10,753 nt of DNA from Ruminococcaceae bacterium UBA1438 (GTDB lineage: Bacteria; Bacillota; Clostridia; Oscillospirales; Acutalibacteraceae), in NCBI GenBank assembly GCA_002329285.1, contig DCTO01000111.1:1-10753 (forward strand), written 5' to 3'. A program made the translations under genes and the position numbers. This document shows, piece after piece, positions 1 through 9,894 of this stretch. The notes under the pieces are model-generated. The model saw only the letters and a list, made by a program, of their open reading frames with translations, made no database searches and was not told where the DNA came from. Numbering within the stretch: position 1 is the stretch's first letter; each line of letters starts with the position of its first letter.

Positions 1-21
1 TTCCTTATCGCACCCATTCAT
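1..21 (-). CDS. Possible start of a further gene, truncated by the window edge
   Basis: On the minus strand a GGGAGG (31-36) stands 9 bases before an ATG at 19-21, which opens a frame of seven codons (MNGCDKE) running off the window. A second ATG at 15-17, in another frame, is also possible. The ribosome-site spacing is good, but seven residues cannot identify a product. An alternative reading is that this is non-coding sequence after the MgtC gene: a different frame here ends with the residues FWEDLRNEWVR and a stop at about 8-10. What is seen is only an SD-like motif and a start codon; that it is a gene is inference. Confidence 0.25.
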
Positions 22-55
22 TACGAAGGTCCTCCCAAAAGCGGTTCCTTTTTTT

Positions 56-766
56 CTATCTGTTCTCCCAGCCTGTGGAGATGATTGTTTCGTGTTTGCC
101 AACATGAGTGATAATCCGCTCAATCAGCTCGTTATCCTTGTTTTTAGTGGAAACAACTGCGGTTATTTTTTCGTTGCCGTCATCCGCGCCGCGCATTGAA
201 AGATTGCGCAAGAGAATGTTATCCATATCCCTGATATACTGCACGATGTGGGTTTTGATTTCCTCTGCATTATCCTCGGCGCAAACGATGTTAATCTTGT
301 AAAACGCTTCCTGGTTTTTCTGCTTTTCCTTGTTATAGCGCTGGGTTTTGTTGATAAACTCGGAAATCGGGTGCAGAATCAGATGGCTGATAACAATCGT
401 TGCCGCAACGATAATTGCAAACCAAGCCTTATCAACACAGCAAAGGATTCCAACTGCGGCGGATGCCCAGATGGATGCCGCAGTGTTAAGGCCCTTAACC
501 TTGGTGCCGTCGCTCAAAATCACGCCGGCGCCCAAAAAGCCGATTCCGGAAACGATTGCCGCCGCAACACGGGTTAAATCAACCCCGTCCGTAAAGCAAA
601 GATATGAAAAAGCAGTGAAGGCAAAAGAGCCCACGCAAACGATAACGTTTGTTAAAATTCCCGTCACGTGATTGGTGAGCTGGCGCTCAAGCCCCATAAA
701 CACGCCAAGCACGGCGGCAATTAAAATTCTGATTGCAAAGCCTGAAACCGTAACAATTCCCGGCAT
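56..766 (-). CDS. MgtC/SapB-family membrane protein
   Basis: The protein has 236 residues. About five hydrophobic segments (roughly 9-27, 39-57, 64-83, 96-111, 113-133) are followed by a soluble, charged C-terminal part (about 140-236) of the size of the ACT-like domain seen in MgtC proteins. Family motifs are GLERQ (25-29), GIGFLGAG (74-81) and GLNTAASIWASAAVG (92-106). MgtC proteins are inner-membrane proteins linked to magnesium limitation, F-type ATP synthase modulation or virulence in some bacteria; in clostridia the role is unknown, so no specific function is assigned. The segment normally reading AGLRT is TGILT here (35-39), so the conserved Arg is Leu38. An AAAAGGAG (776-783) lies 9 bases before the ATG. 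The gene follows the LCP gene by 46 bases with no convincing terminator between, which suggests co-transcription. Family assignment is firm; function is open. Confidence 0.9.
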   Translation of the reverse strand: MPGIVTVSGFAIRILIAAVLGVFMGLERQLTNHVTGILTNVIVCVGSFAFTAFSYLCFTDGVDLTRVAAAIVSGIGFLGAGVILSDGTKVKGLNTAASIWASAAVGILCCVDKAWFAIIVAATIVISHLILHPISEFINKTQRYNKEKQKNQEAFYKINIVCAEDNAEEIKTHIVQYIRDMDNILLRNLSMRGADDGNEKITAVVSTKNKDNELIERIITHVGKHETIISTGWENR

Positions 767-812
767 TTTACTCAGCTCCTTTTAGGAATTTATTTATAAG
801 TGTTTGCCTCGC

Positions 813-2411
813 TCAGCTCAGCAAAGGCGGGCCTTTTTCCGCAAGGGTGATGCTTGTTTTGCCGTAAATCTTCTGCTGAAGCACCTGGGATGCAAGCGGA
901 TAATCAACCTTCCAAACCCATGCGCCGAAGAAGGTGCCGCCCTTGCAGGTTGTGATCACCTTGCCGTCCTCAGTGGTTTCGTTCTGGGGCAGGGTGTGGG
1001 TTTGCGTTGAATATTCAAGCCAGCCGTTTTTAAGGGCATATTTTGAAATGCCGATGATTTCCGATTTGGTGAAGCCCGTTTTAACATAGGGCAAAAGATC
1101 GTTAACAACCTCTGCGGATTTCAGCGTTGATGCGGTTTTTGCCTTTTCAAAAAGCTGCAGCAAAACGGTTTTCTGCCTGTCTCCGCGAACAACGTCCGAA
1201 TCAATTTTTCTGATTCGGCAGTAAGCCAGCGCCTGTGAGCCGTCAAGATGAAGCATGCCGGCATCGCCGTCAATAACAACGCCGCCATAACGGTCAGGGT
1301 GGTTGTTGATTTCCTTGATTTCCGCTGCGGTCAGCTCAACGTCAACACCGCCCAGGGAATCAATGATTTTTTCAAAGCTTGTGAAATTAACTATAGCGTA
1401 ATTATCAATATTAATCTTGAATAGATGCTCAACCGCTCTTATATAGCAATCAATGCCGCCGTCACTCATGGCGGCGTTAATTTTGTCAAATTTTCCGCTC
1501 TTTTCGTCGCCCTCCGTCACCTCATAATAGCAATATGAATCGCGCAGAATTGAGGTCAGAGTAATCTCCTGCGTGTCAATATTCACGCTGACGATGATTG
1601 CGGAATCCGCTCTCGTGTCCTCCTCGGCAATTTCGTCATCCCTCGTGTCCTCGCCGATGAGCAGCACGTTAAGCACATGAGTGGATGAAGCGGGCGTGCC
1701 GTTATAATACCATTTTTTAACCATGTCCTTATATGAACCGATTTCGGATTTCTCGTTTTCGATTATCGGGTTAAAGCTTTCAACAAGCTCATCCATGCCC
1801 TTCCATTCCTCAACGGCGCTGCTTTGCTGATTTTCGGAAACATTTGAAAGCATATGGTCTAAATAAAAATATGCGCCAACAACCGTTGCCAGAATTAAAA
1901 CCAAAAGAATAATGATAATTCCTCTCAGAATTTTACCGGCTTTGCCGCGCTTCTTGTTTGCCGCGGGTGAGGCAACCGGCGCGGGGGAAACCTCCTCATA
2001 TTCCGCCGCCTGTGCCTGAAGGGAAAGCTCAAATAAATCAGTGGCGTCCTTCTGAGTGTGAACTGCCTGCGCTTCGTTTATTATCGGGCTGCCCGTGTCC
2101 GCAATCGGGGGGCCGCTGCTGATGTCCTCATATTCATCAGCCGGCGCAGCCTTCTCATCTGCAGGCTCGTCTGATGCGGTTTCGCTTTCGGCTGCGTTTT
2201 CCTGAAAAGAAAAATCCGCTGCCGTTTCTTCAATTATATCCTCGGCGCTTTGCTCTGCCGTTTGTTCTTCTTGGGCGCCGTTTTCATCCTCGCCATTCTC
2301 CTGTGGCGGCTCGTTTGCAGGCTCCTCCTGTGATTTCACGCGGCTTTCGTTTTCCTCCCTGCGCTTTTTCACTTCCTGCAAAATGTCATCAACATCATAT
2401 GGGTTGCTCAC
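813..2411 (-). CDS. LytR-CpsA-Psr (LCP) family cell-wall glycopolymer ligase with long acidic cytoplasmic tail
   Basis: From the GTG start at 2409-2411 the protein has 532 residues. An AAAGGAG (2420-2426) sits 8 bases before this GTG, whereas the upstream in-frame ATG at 2439-2441 has no ribosome site and falls at the predicted transcription start. Layout: residues 1-150 are hydrophilic and rich in Glu, Asp and Ala; KKRGKAGK (153-160) precedes one membrane helix (about 161-183); the rest is extracellular. The LCP domain runs from about 246 (LNVLLIGEDTR) to about 425, with Arg267/Asp269 (RAD), Arg290-Asp291 (SILRD), Arg399, Arg401 and RGDRQ (409-413), which are the usual polyphosphate- and lipid-binding positions. 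LCP enzymes transfer undecaprenyl-linked glycopolymers such as teichoic acids or capsule to peptidoglycan; the polymer here cannot be told. The gene lies just past the gyrA terminator and has its own promoter. The 150-residue tail is longer than in typical LCP proteins. Confidence 0.92.
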   Translation of the reverse strand: MSNPYDVDDILQEVKKRREENESRVKSQEEPANEPPQENGEDENGAQEEQTAEQSAEDIIEETAADFSFQENAAESETASDEPADEKAAPADEYEDISSGPPIADTGSPIINEAQAVHTQKDATDLFELSLQAQAAEYEEVSPAPVASPAANKKRGKAGKILRGIIIILLVLILATVVGAYFYLDHMLSNVSENQQSSAVEEWKGMDELVESFNPIIENEKSEIGSYKDMVKKWYYNGTPASSTHVLNVLLIGEDTRDDEIAEEDTRADSAIIVSVNIDTQEITLTSILRDSYCYYEVTEGDEKSGKFDKINAAMSDGGIDCYIRAVEHLFKINIDNYAIVNFTSFEKIIDSLGGVDVELTAAEIKEINNHPDRYGGVVIDGDAGMLHLDGSQALAYCRIRKIDSDVVRGDRQKTVLLQLFEKAKTASTLKSAEVVNDLLPYVKTGFTKSEIIGISKYALKNGWLEYSTQTHTLPQNETTEDGKVITTCKGGTFFGAWVWKVDYPLASQVLQQKIYGKTSITLAEKGPPLLS

Positions 2412-2419
2412 CGTTTCAT

Positions 2420-2426
2420 CTCCTTT
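2420..2426 (-). promoter_or_regulatory. Ribosome binding site that decides the LCP gene start
   Basis: The minus strand reads AAAGGAG, 8 bases before the GTG at 2409-2411. No comparable site precedes the ATG at 2439-2441. This favours translation from GTG and shortens the open frame by ten codons. Confidence 0.8.
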
Positions 2427-2444
2427 GCGGTGGTTTACCATAAT

Positions 2445-2473
2445 ATTATATATTAAAATAAGTTTCTTTTCAA
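2445..2473 (-). promoter_or_regulatory. Sigma-A type promoter for the LCP-mgtC unit
   Basis: The minus strand has a TTGAAA -35 hexamer (2468-2473), a 17-base spacer and a perfect TATAAT -10 hexamer (2445-2450). Transcription should start at about 2437-2440, giving a leader of roughly 27 bases before the GTG start. It lies between the gyrA terminator and the LCP gene, so it makes this a separate transcription unit. Only sequence match supports it. Confidence 0.75.
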
Positions 2474-2521
2474 CAATATTTGCAGATTGACACAGAATTT
2501 TAATATTAACTTAACAGTCGG

Positions 2522-2553
2522 AAAAAAACAGGGCGCTCTCAAGGAGCGCCCTG
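2522..2553 (-). terminator. Rho-independent terminator after gyrA
   Basis: On the minus strand a perfect 10-bp GC-rich stem (CAGGGCGCTC paired with GAGCGCCCTG; arms 2544-2553 and 2529-2538) with a 5-base loop (2539-2543) is followed at once by seven T (2522-2528). It begins 13 bases after the gyrA stop codon and should close the dnaA-gyrA unit. Confidence 0.95.
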
Positions 2554-2566
2554 CCGTTTATCGGAA

Positions 2567-5056
2567 TTATTCCTCGGTTTCCTCCTTGCCCTCAGCTTCT
2601 GCCGCCTCCGGCTCGTCGGTTTCCTCAAAGCGGTCAACGATGGAGATTGTTGCAATCTTTTCTCCGTCGTTAACTCTCATAACCTTAACACCCTTGCTCG
2701 GGCGCTGGAAGGTTGAAATCTGGTCAATATGCGTTCTGATAACAATGCCGTCGCTCGTTATCATAATAACGTCGTTATCCTCGGCAACGGGCGCAATCAT
2801 CGCAACCTTGCCGTATTTCTCGGTCTTATAGTTAATCAGGCCCTTTCCGCCCCTGTTCTGAACGCGGAAATCGTCAAAGCTGCTCTTTCTGCCGAAGCCG
2901 GTTTCGGAAACGGTCAAAAGAGTCTGCCCCTCAATCTTTGCCGCAAAGCCAACAACGTAATCGCCCTCGGCAAGCGTGATTGCGCGAACGCCTCTTGCGG
3001 TTCTGCCGATAAGCCTTGCGTCGCTTTCCTTAAAGCAGATGCTCATGCCGTTGTGGGTTGCAACTATAAGCTCGCGGCTGCCGTCCGTAACCCCAACGTA
3101 CGCCAGCTCGTCGCCCTCATCAAGGTTGATTGCGATAATTCCCGTCTGGCGGATGTGCTGATAAGCGTCAATGTCCGTTCTCTTGATAACGCCCTGCTTG
3201 GTAACCATGCAAAGATAGCGCCTTTCCTCCTCCTCGGGAATCTTAACCATTGCTGAAACGGTTTCGCCCTTTTCAAGCGGCAGGAGATTAACAACATTCA
3301 TGCCCTTGCCGGTTCTTGATGATGCGGGGATTTCATAAGCCTTTTTGCGGAAAACCTTGCCCGTGTTTGTGAACAGGAAAATAACATCGTGCGAGGAGCA
3401 GCTGAACATGGTTTTTGCAACGTCCTCCTCGCGGCGGCTCATTCCCATAATGCCCCTGCCGCCTCTGTTCTGCGCGCGGTAAGTGTCAACCGTCATTCGC
3501 TTCATATAGCCCATATTTGTGAGGGTTAAGATGCTTTCCTCAACGGGGATTAAATCCTCATCCTCAACGGATCCGATAACGGCGCTGATTTCGGTTCTTC
3601 TCTCATCGCCGAATTTTGCGCCGATTGCGCGTGATTCCTCTTTAACAAGCTCCAAAATTCTGCCGTCGTGAGCAAGGATATCCTTGAAATCCTCAATCCT
3701 TGCGTGCAGCTCGTCCAGCTCGTTCATAATCTTTTCAATTTCAAGCCCTGCCAGCTGGCCAAGTCTGAAGGCAACAATTGCGGATGCCTGGGGATCGTCA
3801 AAGCCAAATTTTTCCATAAGGGCAAGCTTTGCCTCCGCCTGTCCGCCCTTGGTTGCGCGGATTGTTGCGATAACCTCGTCAACAATATCAATCGCTTTTG
3901 CAAGGCCCTCTAAAATATGCGCTCTTTCCTGCGCCTTTTTGAGGTCAAATTCGGTTCTGCGGCGAACGATGTCCTTTTGGAAAACGATGTATTTCTGCAG
4001 GATTTCCTTGAGGGTGAGCACCTTTGGCACGCCGTCATCCAGCGCAAGCAGAATTGCGCCGAAGGTAACCTGCATATCAGTCATTTTATAAAGATTGTTA
4101 AGCACAACCTGGGCGTTTGCGTCTCTCTTGCAAACAACCTCAATGTGCATACCCTTGCGGTCTGAATAATCCTGAACGTCGGCAACGCCCTCAAGGCGCT
4201 TTTCCTTAACAAGATCTGCAATTCTTGTGATAAGCCTTGCCTTGTTAACGCCGTAAGGGATTTCGGTAACAACGATTTTATATCTGTCTCCCTTGCCCTC
4301 AACGATTTCAGCGCGGGCGCGAACGTAAATTTTGCCCCTGCCGGTTGCATATGCCTCTTTAATGCCCTTTGTGCCCATAATGATGCCCGCGGTGGGGAAA
4401 TCCGGGCCCTTGATGTGCTCCATCAGATCCTCAAGCGTGGCGTCAGGGTTATCAATCAGGCAGCACATACCCTCAATAACCTCATTCATATTATGGGGCG
4501 GGATGTTTGTTGCCATACCTACCGCAATACCGCTGCTTCCGTTAACAAGCAGGTTGGGGAAGCGGGCGGGTAAAACCTCGGGCTCCTTCGTTGTGTCGTC
4601 AAAATTCGGCAGCCAGTCAACCGTGTCCTTCTTAATATCCTCAAGCATTTTCGTTGAGATTTTGCTCATTCTGCTTTCGGTGTAACGGTAAGCTGCAGGC
4701 GGGTCGCCGTCAATTGAGCCAAAGTTGCCGTGGCCGTCAACAAGAATGTGCCGCATTGAGAAGGTTTGCGCAAGGCGCACCATCGCGTCGTAAACGGAAG
4801 CGTCGCCGTGCGGGTGATAATGGCCCAGCACTTCGCCGACGGTGGTTGCGCATTTTCTGTAAGGCCTGTCCGGATAAAGGTTGTTGTCATACATAGCGTA
4901 AAGAATTCTTCTGTGAACGGGCTTCAGTCCGTCTCTGACGTCAGGCAGAGCGCGGCTAACGATAACGCTCATTGAATAATCCAGAAATGCCTTTCTTATT
5001 TCACTGCTGATTTCAACATCCACGATTTTTTGATTGTCGTAGCGTATTTCTTCCAT
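2567..5056 (-). CDS. gyrA: DNA gyrase subunit A
   Basis: The protein has 829 residues, normal for Gram-positive GyrA. Gyrase (A2B2) introduces negative supercoils using ATP; GyrA cuts and rejoins DNA and wraps it. The N-terminal cleavage domain contains the winged-helix quinolone region [11 protein letters not shown] (80-90), with Ala86 where E. coli has Ser83 and Asp90 where it has Asp87. The catalytic Tyr125 follows Arg124 in the sequence AAYRYTE. The C-terminal beta-pinwheel (about 505-808) has a GyrA-box QNRGGRG (529-535) and a second, similar QNRGGKG (733-739), and the chain ends in an acidic tail (from about 811). A GGAGG (5066-5070) lies 9 bases before the ATG. The gene follows gyrB by 29 bases and is the last gene before a strong terminator. 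Identity is certain. Confidence 0.99.
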   Translation of the reverse strand: MEEIRYDNQKIVDVEISSEIRKAFLDYSMSVIVSRALPDVRDGLKPVHRRILYAMYDNNLYPDRPYRKCATTVGEVLGHYHPHGDASVYDAMVRLAQTFSMRHILVDGHGNFGSIDGDPPAAYRYTESRMSKISTKMLEDIKKDTVDWLPNFDDTTKEPEVLPARFPNLLVNGSSGIAVGMATNIPPHNMNEVIEGMCCLIDNPDATLEDLMEHIKGPDFPTAGIIMGTKGIKEAYATGRGKIYVRARAEIVEGKGDRYKIVVTEIPYGVNKARLITRIADLVKEKRLEGVADVQDYSDRKGMHIEVVCKRDANAQVVLNNLYKMTDMQVTFGAILLALDDGVPKVLTLKEILQKYIVFQKDIVRRRTEFDLKKAQERAHILEGLAKAIDIVDEVIATIRATKGGQAEAKLALMEKFGFDDPQASAIVAFRLGQLAGLEIEKIMNELDELHARIEDFKDILAHDGRILELVKEESRAIGAKFGDERRTEISAVIGSVEDEDLIPVEESILTLTNMGYMKRMTVDTYRAQNRGGRGIMGMSRREEDVAKTMFSCSSHDVIFLFTNTGKVFRKKAYEIPASSRTGKGMNVVNLLPLEKGETVSAMVKIPEEEERRYLCMVTKQGVIKRTDIDAYQHIRQTGIIAINLDEGDELAYVGVTDGSRELIVATHNGMSICFKESDARLIGRTARGVRAITLAEGDYVVGFAAKIEGQTLLTVSETGFGRKSSFDDFRVQNRGGKGLINYKTEKYGKVAMIAPVAEDNDVIMITSDGIVIRTHIDQISTFQRPSKGVKVMRVNDGEKIATISIVDRFEETDEPEAAEAEGKEETEE

Positions 5057-5085
5057 AATATAATTCCTCCGGAATTAAAATTCAA

Positions 5086-7065
<1,980 letters not shown>

Positions 7066-7086
7066 CTAACCTTTTTGCCTTATAGG

Positions 7087-7320
7087 TTATTTTGCTCTCT
7101 TTAAAAGCGTGCTTGTGTTTATCGGGCTGATGTAAATTTTATCCGCCGTAACAATAAAGCTCTTCGGAAGCTCATAACTAACATAAATTATTTTTTTATT
7201 TTTCTCGGCAAGTGAAAGATAATCGCGCGTTGCTTTGTTAACGGTTGATGTGTCCATATCAAAAATGCCGATTATTTTTTCAGTTGTGATTGCAATATTT
7301 TCGCCAATGTGAATATACAT
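7087..7320 (-). CDS. remB: RemB / DUF370 extracellular-matrix regulatory-type protein
   Basis: The protein has 77 residues, beginning MYIHIGENIAI and with IIGIFDMDT (16-24), PKSFIVTADKIYISPINTSTL (52-72; serine-threonine rich end), which are the landmarks of RemB (YaaB) of B. subtilis. Position between recF and gyrB is the same as in B. subtilis. RemA-family proteins are small DNA-binding regulators; RemA controls biofilm matrix genes in B. subtilis, while RemB is less well characterised, so a regulatory role here is by homology. There is no recognisable Shine-Dalgarno in the 25-base gap after recF, so it may depend on ribosomes finishing recF. It is hydrophilic with no membrane segment. Confidence 0.88.
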   Translation of the reverse strand: MYIHIGENIAITTEKIIGIFDMDTSTVNKATRDYLSLAEKNKKIIYVSYELPKSFIVTADKIYISPINTSTLLKRAK

Positions 7321-7345
7321 AGTAATTAGCGGTCAGTGGCCGGTG

Positions 7346-8437
7346 TTATTCAACTGCGGCGCCACTGTTAATTTGTATTGTTTTTCCTTTTTTTAACCGC
7401 AGGATTGTGTTTGCATCACAGCAGGTTATGAACACCTGCCAGTTTTTAATATGATTAAGAATATAATCCTGCCTGCCCTCGTCAAGCTCGCTCATAACGT
7501 CATCCAGCAGGGCAATCGGCTCCTCCTGAGTCATGCTTTTAAGCAAGCTTGCCTCTGCAAGCTTCAGCGCAAGCACGCAGCTTCGCTGCTGACCCTGGCT
7601 GCCGAAAAGCCTTGCGGATCTGCCGTTAATCAGAATTTCAACGTCATCCCTGTGCGGCCCGGTTTTTGTGATTTTATTTATAATATCAATATGCTGCTTT
7701 TCCGCAAGCGCTGATTTAAGCTTGCTTTCAATTTCGCTTTGTGTTAAGCCGGCATATTCAAATTCTCCGGAAAGCTTTAAATCAATTTCTTCCTTTCCGC
7801 CGGAAAGGCCGCTGAAAATTTCCTTTGCAAAGGGCAGAATTGCCTCAATATATTTTTGGCGCTGATAAATGATTTTTGCGCCCTCCTTTGCAAGCGCCGC
7901 ATCCCAAACATAAAGCATGCTTTTTAAATCGGCGTTAATTGCAATATCCTTTAAAACAGCGTTTCTCTGCTCAAGGGAGCGGTTATAATTTTTCAGCACG
8001 GAAAAATAATTTGCTTTAATCTGGCACAATGCGCCGTCAACAAATTTTCTGCGCTCGGCAGGGCCGTCCTTAACCATTGAAAGATGAACGGGGGAAAAAA
8101 TAACCGCTTTGATTTCACTGCCAAGCTCCGCCGGGGATTTCTTTTTAACCCCGTTAAGCCTTGCAGCGCGCCTTTCCTTGATAATAAGCTCTGCATTTTG
8201 GCCTCTTTCGCCGCTTTCAAAATCAATTTTCAGCACGGCAAAATCGCTTCCGAATTTAATCAGATCCTTATCTTTAGCGCCGCGAAAGGATTTTGAGCCG
8301 GTGAAAAGATAAATTGCCTCAAGCAGATTTGTTTTGCCCTGCGCATTTTCGCCCCAAATGATGTTAACGTCATCAAAGGTTAAATTCAGGCTTTCAATAT
8401 TTCTGAAATTTTTAATTTCAATGCCTTTAATTTTCAT
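7346..8437 (-). CDS. recF: DNA replication and repair protein RecF
   Basis: The protein has 363 residues, standard for RecF, an SMC-like ABC ATPase that loads RecA with RecO and RecR at single-strand gaps and helps stalled forks. Walker A is GENAQGKT (29-36), the ABC signature is GSQGQQRS (279-286) and Walker B with the D-loop is [12 protein letters not shown] (308-319). The motif KTGPHRDD before the signature is also typical. The ATG (8435-8437) lies inside the end of the S4-domain gene, the two overlapping by 11 bases (ATGAAAATTAA covers both the recF start and the yaaA stop), which points to translational coupling. It is 25 bases upstream of remB. No missing catalytic residue is seen. Confidence 0.98.
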   Translation of the reverse strand: MKIKGIEIKNFRNIESLNLTFDDVNIIWGENAQGKTNLLEAIYLFTGSKSFRGAKDKDLIKFGSDFAVLKIDFESGERGQNAELIIKERRAARLNGVKKKSPAELGSEIKAVIFSPVHLSMVKDGPAERRKFVDGALCQIKANYFSVLKNYNRSLEQRNAVLKDIAINADLKSMLYVWDAALAKEGAKIIYQRQKYIEAILPFAKEIFSGLSGGKEEIDLKLSGEFEYAGLTQSEIESKLKSALAEKQHIDIINKITKTGPHRDDVEILINGRSARLFGSQGQQRSCVLALKLAEASLLKSMTQEEPIALLDDVMSELDEGRQDYILNHIKNWQVFITCCDANTILRLKKGKTIQINSGAAVE

Positions 8438-8675
8438 TAATTATTTTATAATCATATTCAAAGAAAGAAACAATGTCCCCCTCCTTAATTTTTTTGCCCC
8501 TTGCGGTGCAAACCTCGCCGTTAACCTTAACCTTGCCGTCAAGAATCAGCTCCTTTGCCATTGCGCCCGTTTCAGCCGCGCCTGCGAATTTAAGAAAGCT
8601 GTCCAGCTTAATAAAGGGGGTTCTTATTTTAATCGTTTCTTCTTTTCTTTCTGCAACTTTTAATTTAATTTTCAT
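8427..8675 (-). CDS. yaaA: S4-domain RNA-binding protein YaaA/RlbA
   Basis: The protein has 82 residues and is mostly one S4 domain (about 20-72): [32 protein letters not shown] and [13 protein letters not shown] follow the family pattern of a helix-turn-strand that binds structured RNA. In B. subtilis the homologue between dnaN and recF (YaaA, also RlbA) is connected with 50S ribosome assembly; that role is transferred by homology and position. The first 10 or so residues ([10 protein letters not shown]) extend beyond the usual family start. No Shine-Dalgarno is seen before the ATG at 8673-8675; the region instead holds a palindromic element. No better in-frame start is visible. The 3' end overlaps recF by 11 bases. 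Confidence 0.9.
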   Translation of the reverse strand: MKIKLKVAERKEETIKIRTPFIKLDSFLKFAGAAETGAMAKELILDGKVKVNGEVCTARGKKIKEGDIVSFFEYDYKIINEN

Positions 8676-8685
8676 TATTTAATTA

Positions 8686-8715
8686 TGCCGGGAGCCGAGG
8701 ATGACTCCCCCTACA
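8686..8715. repeat. REP-like GC-rich palindromic element
   Basis: In the AT-rich 61-base dnaN-yaaA gap there is a GC-rich block. On the minus strand it reads TGTAGGGGGAGTCATCC then TCGGCTCCCGGCAT: a 5-bp stem GGGAG/CTCCC (8705-8709 with 8690-8694) and a 10-base loop. It resembles, from memory, short GTAGGGG-type palindromes scattered between genes of gut clostridia. There is no T tract, so it is not a clear terminator. Only one copy is in the window, so calling it a repeat is inference. Confidence 0.45.
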
Positions 8716-8736
8716 TTCAAACATAAATATTTTTTC

Positions 8737-9849
8737 TTATTCAACATTCTTTAATCTCATCGGAAGAACAAGGAAAAGAAAGCTTTCATCATTAATCGGC
8801 AAAACCTTAACCGGGCTAACGGGGCCGCCAAGCTCAATTTTAACCTGGTCTGTGTCAGCCGCGTTAAGCGCGTCAAACAGATATTTTGAATTAAAGCCGA
8901 TTTCAACTCTTGATCCGCTGATATTTGCATGAGTGTAATCAACAACTCTGCCAAGCACGGAAACGGTTGAAACTCTCATCTCATCGTTATCAAAAATGCA
9001 GCGAATCGGGTTTTTTGCATTGTTTTCAATAACGGGAATGGTTCTTTCAATGCATTCAATTGCATCGTTTGTGTTTATAAGCACGGTTGTTGATGCGGTT
9101 TTCGGCACGGCTGAATGATAATCAAGAAAATCACCCTCAAGCAGGCGGCTGATAATGCTGTAATTATCAACTTCAAAAATAATGTGCCTTTTGCCAACGC
9201 TGATTGAAATATCCTTATCCTCATCGTTGCCCATAATTTTTATCAGCTCTCTGATTGTTTTTTTCGGCACGATAAAGGTAACGTCCTCACCGTTATATTT
9301 AATTGTTTCCGTTCTGATTGCAAGGCGGTAACCGTCAACGCCGATAAGGCGAAGCTGATTTAAGGTCATCTCAAATTTAAGCCCGGTGTGAACAGGCTTT
9401 GAGCTTTCGCCCTCTGCAACTGCAAAAAGGGTTTGCCCAACCATTTTTTGCATAATTCCCTGGTTAATAAAAAGGGGATATCCGCCGGAAACGCTCGGCA
9501 GCTCCGGATATTCATCAGCGCTTATTCCGGAAATATTATATTGAGCAGCGCCGGATGTGATTGTAACTGAAGTGCCGTCAACCTCAAAGGAAACAGTTTC
9601 AGAAGCAGCCTTTCTCATAATATCGCAAAGAATTTTTGCATTAATAACGATTGCGCCGGGCTGAACAACTGTTGCCTGCATAATTGTGTTAATGCCGAAT
9701 TCAAAATCATAACCCGTGAGGCTGAGAGTGTCAGAGCCGCATTCCATAAGGATGCCCTCAATTGTGGGAATAGTCGCCTTTGTGCTAACGGCTCTCATAA
9801 CATTATTGCAAGCCTCGTTTATTTTTTTGGTTGAGCATGTGAATTTCAT
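8737..9849 (-). CDS. dnaN: DNA polymerase III beta subunit (sliding clamp)
   Basis: The protein has 370 residues, normal for the three-domain clamp that, as a dimer, rings DNA and tethers replicative and repair polymerases. Landmarks are GVDGYRLAIRT (170-180; usually ATDGHRLA), the SRLLEGDFLDYHSAVP segment (234-249; usually SRLLEGKFPDY) and the C-terminal LPMRL (362-366), part of the pocket that binds clamp-binding motifs of partner proteins. A GGAGGAG (9854-9860) lies 4 bases before the ATG, a strong ribosome site. It follows dnaA by 220 bases, a gap that carries the likely origin, and precedes yaaA by 61 bases. A candidate promoter lies in the gap; read-through from dnaA is also likely. Identity is certain. 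Confidence 0.99.
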   Translation of the reverse strand: MKFTCSTKKINEACNNVMRAVSTKATIPTIEGILMECGSDTLSLTGYDFEFGINTIMQATVVQPGAIVINAKILCDIMRKAASETVSFEVDGTSVTITSGAAQYNISGISADEYPELPSVSGGYPLFINQGIMQKMVGQTLFAVAEGESSKPVHTGLKFEMTLNQLRLIGVDGYRLAIRTETIKYNGEDVTFIVPKKTIRELIKIMGNDEDKDISISVGKRHIIFEVDNYSIISRLLEGDFLDYHSAVPKTASTTVLINTNDAIECIERTIPVIENNAKNPIRCIFDNDEMRVSTVSVLGRVVDYTHANISGSRVEIGFNSKYLFDALNAADTDQVKIELGGPVSPVKVLPINDESFLFLVLPMRLKNVE

Positions 9850-9894
9850 AATTCTCCTCCGGATTTTTATTTATGTATTATTTTCTTTTATTCA

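Noticed and set aside
823-836. AAAGGCGGGCCTTT inverted repeat followed by T on the plus strand, as a terminator after the LCP gene
   Set aside because: The T tract is on the plus strand, where no gene runs; on the minus strand no T run follows, and it lies inside the last codons of the LCP gene. The loop is also very small.
2467-2475. TTTTCAACA between gyrA and the LCP gene as a DnaA box
   Set aside because: It overlaps the -35 of a strong promoter and stands alone; similar TTCAACA words also occur inside coding sequence. A regulatory role cannot be excluded but is not supported.
2729-3256. 175-codon open frame on the plus strand inside gyrA, and shorter ones over gyrB, recF and dnaN
   Set aside because: They lie opposite or out of frame with certain genes, have no family features or convincing ribosome sites, and are expected from the codon use of the real genes.
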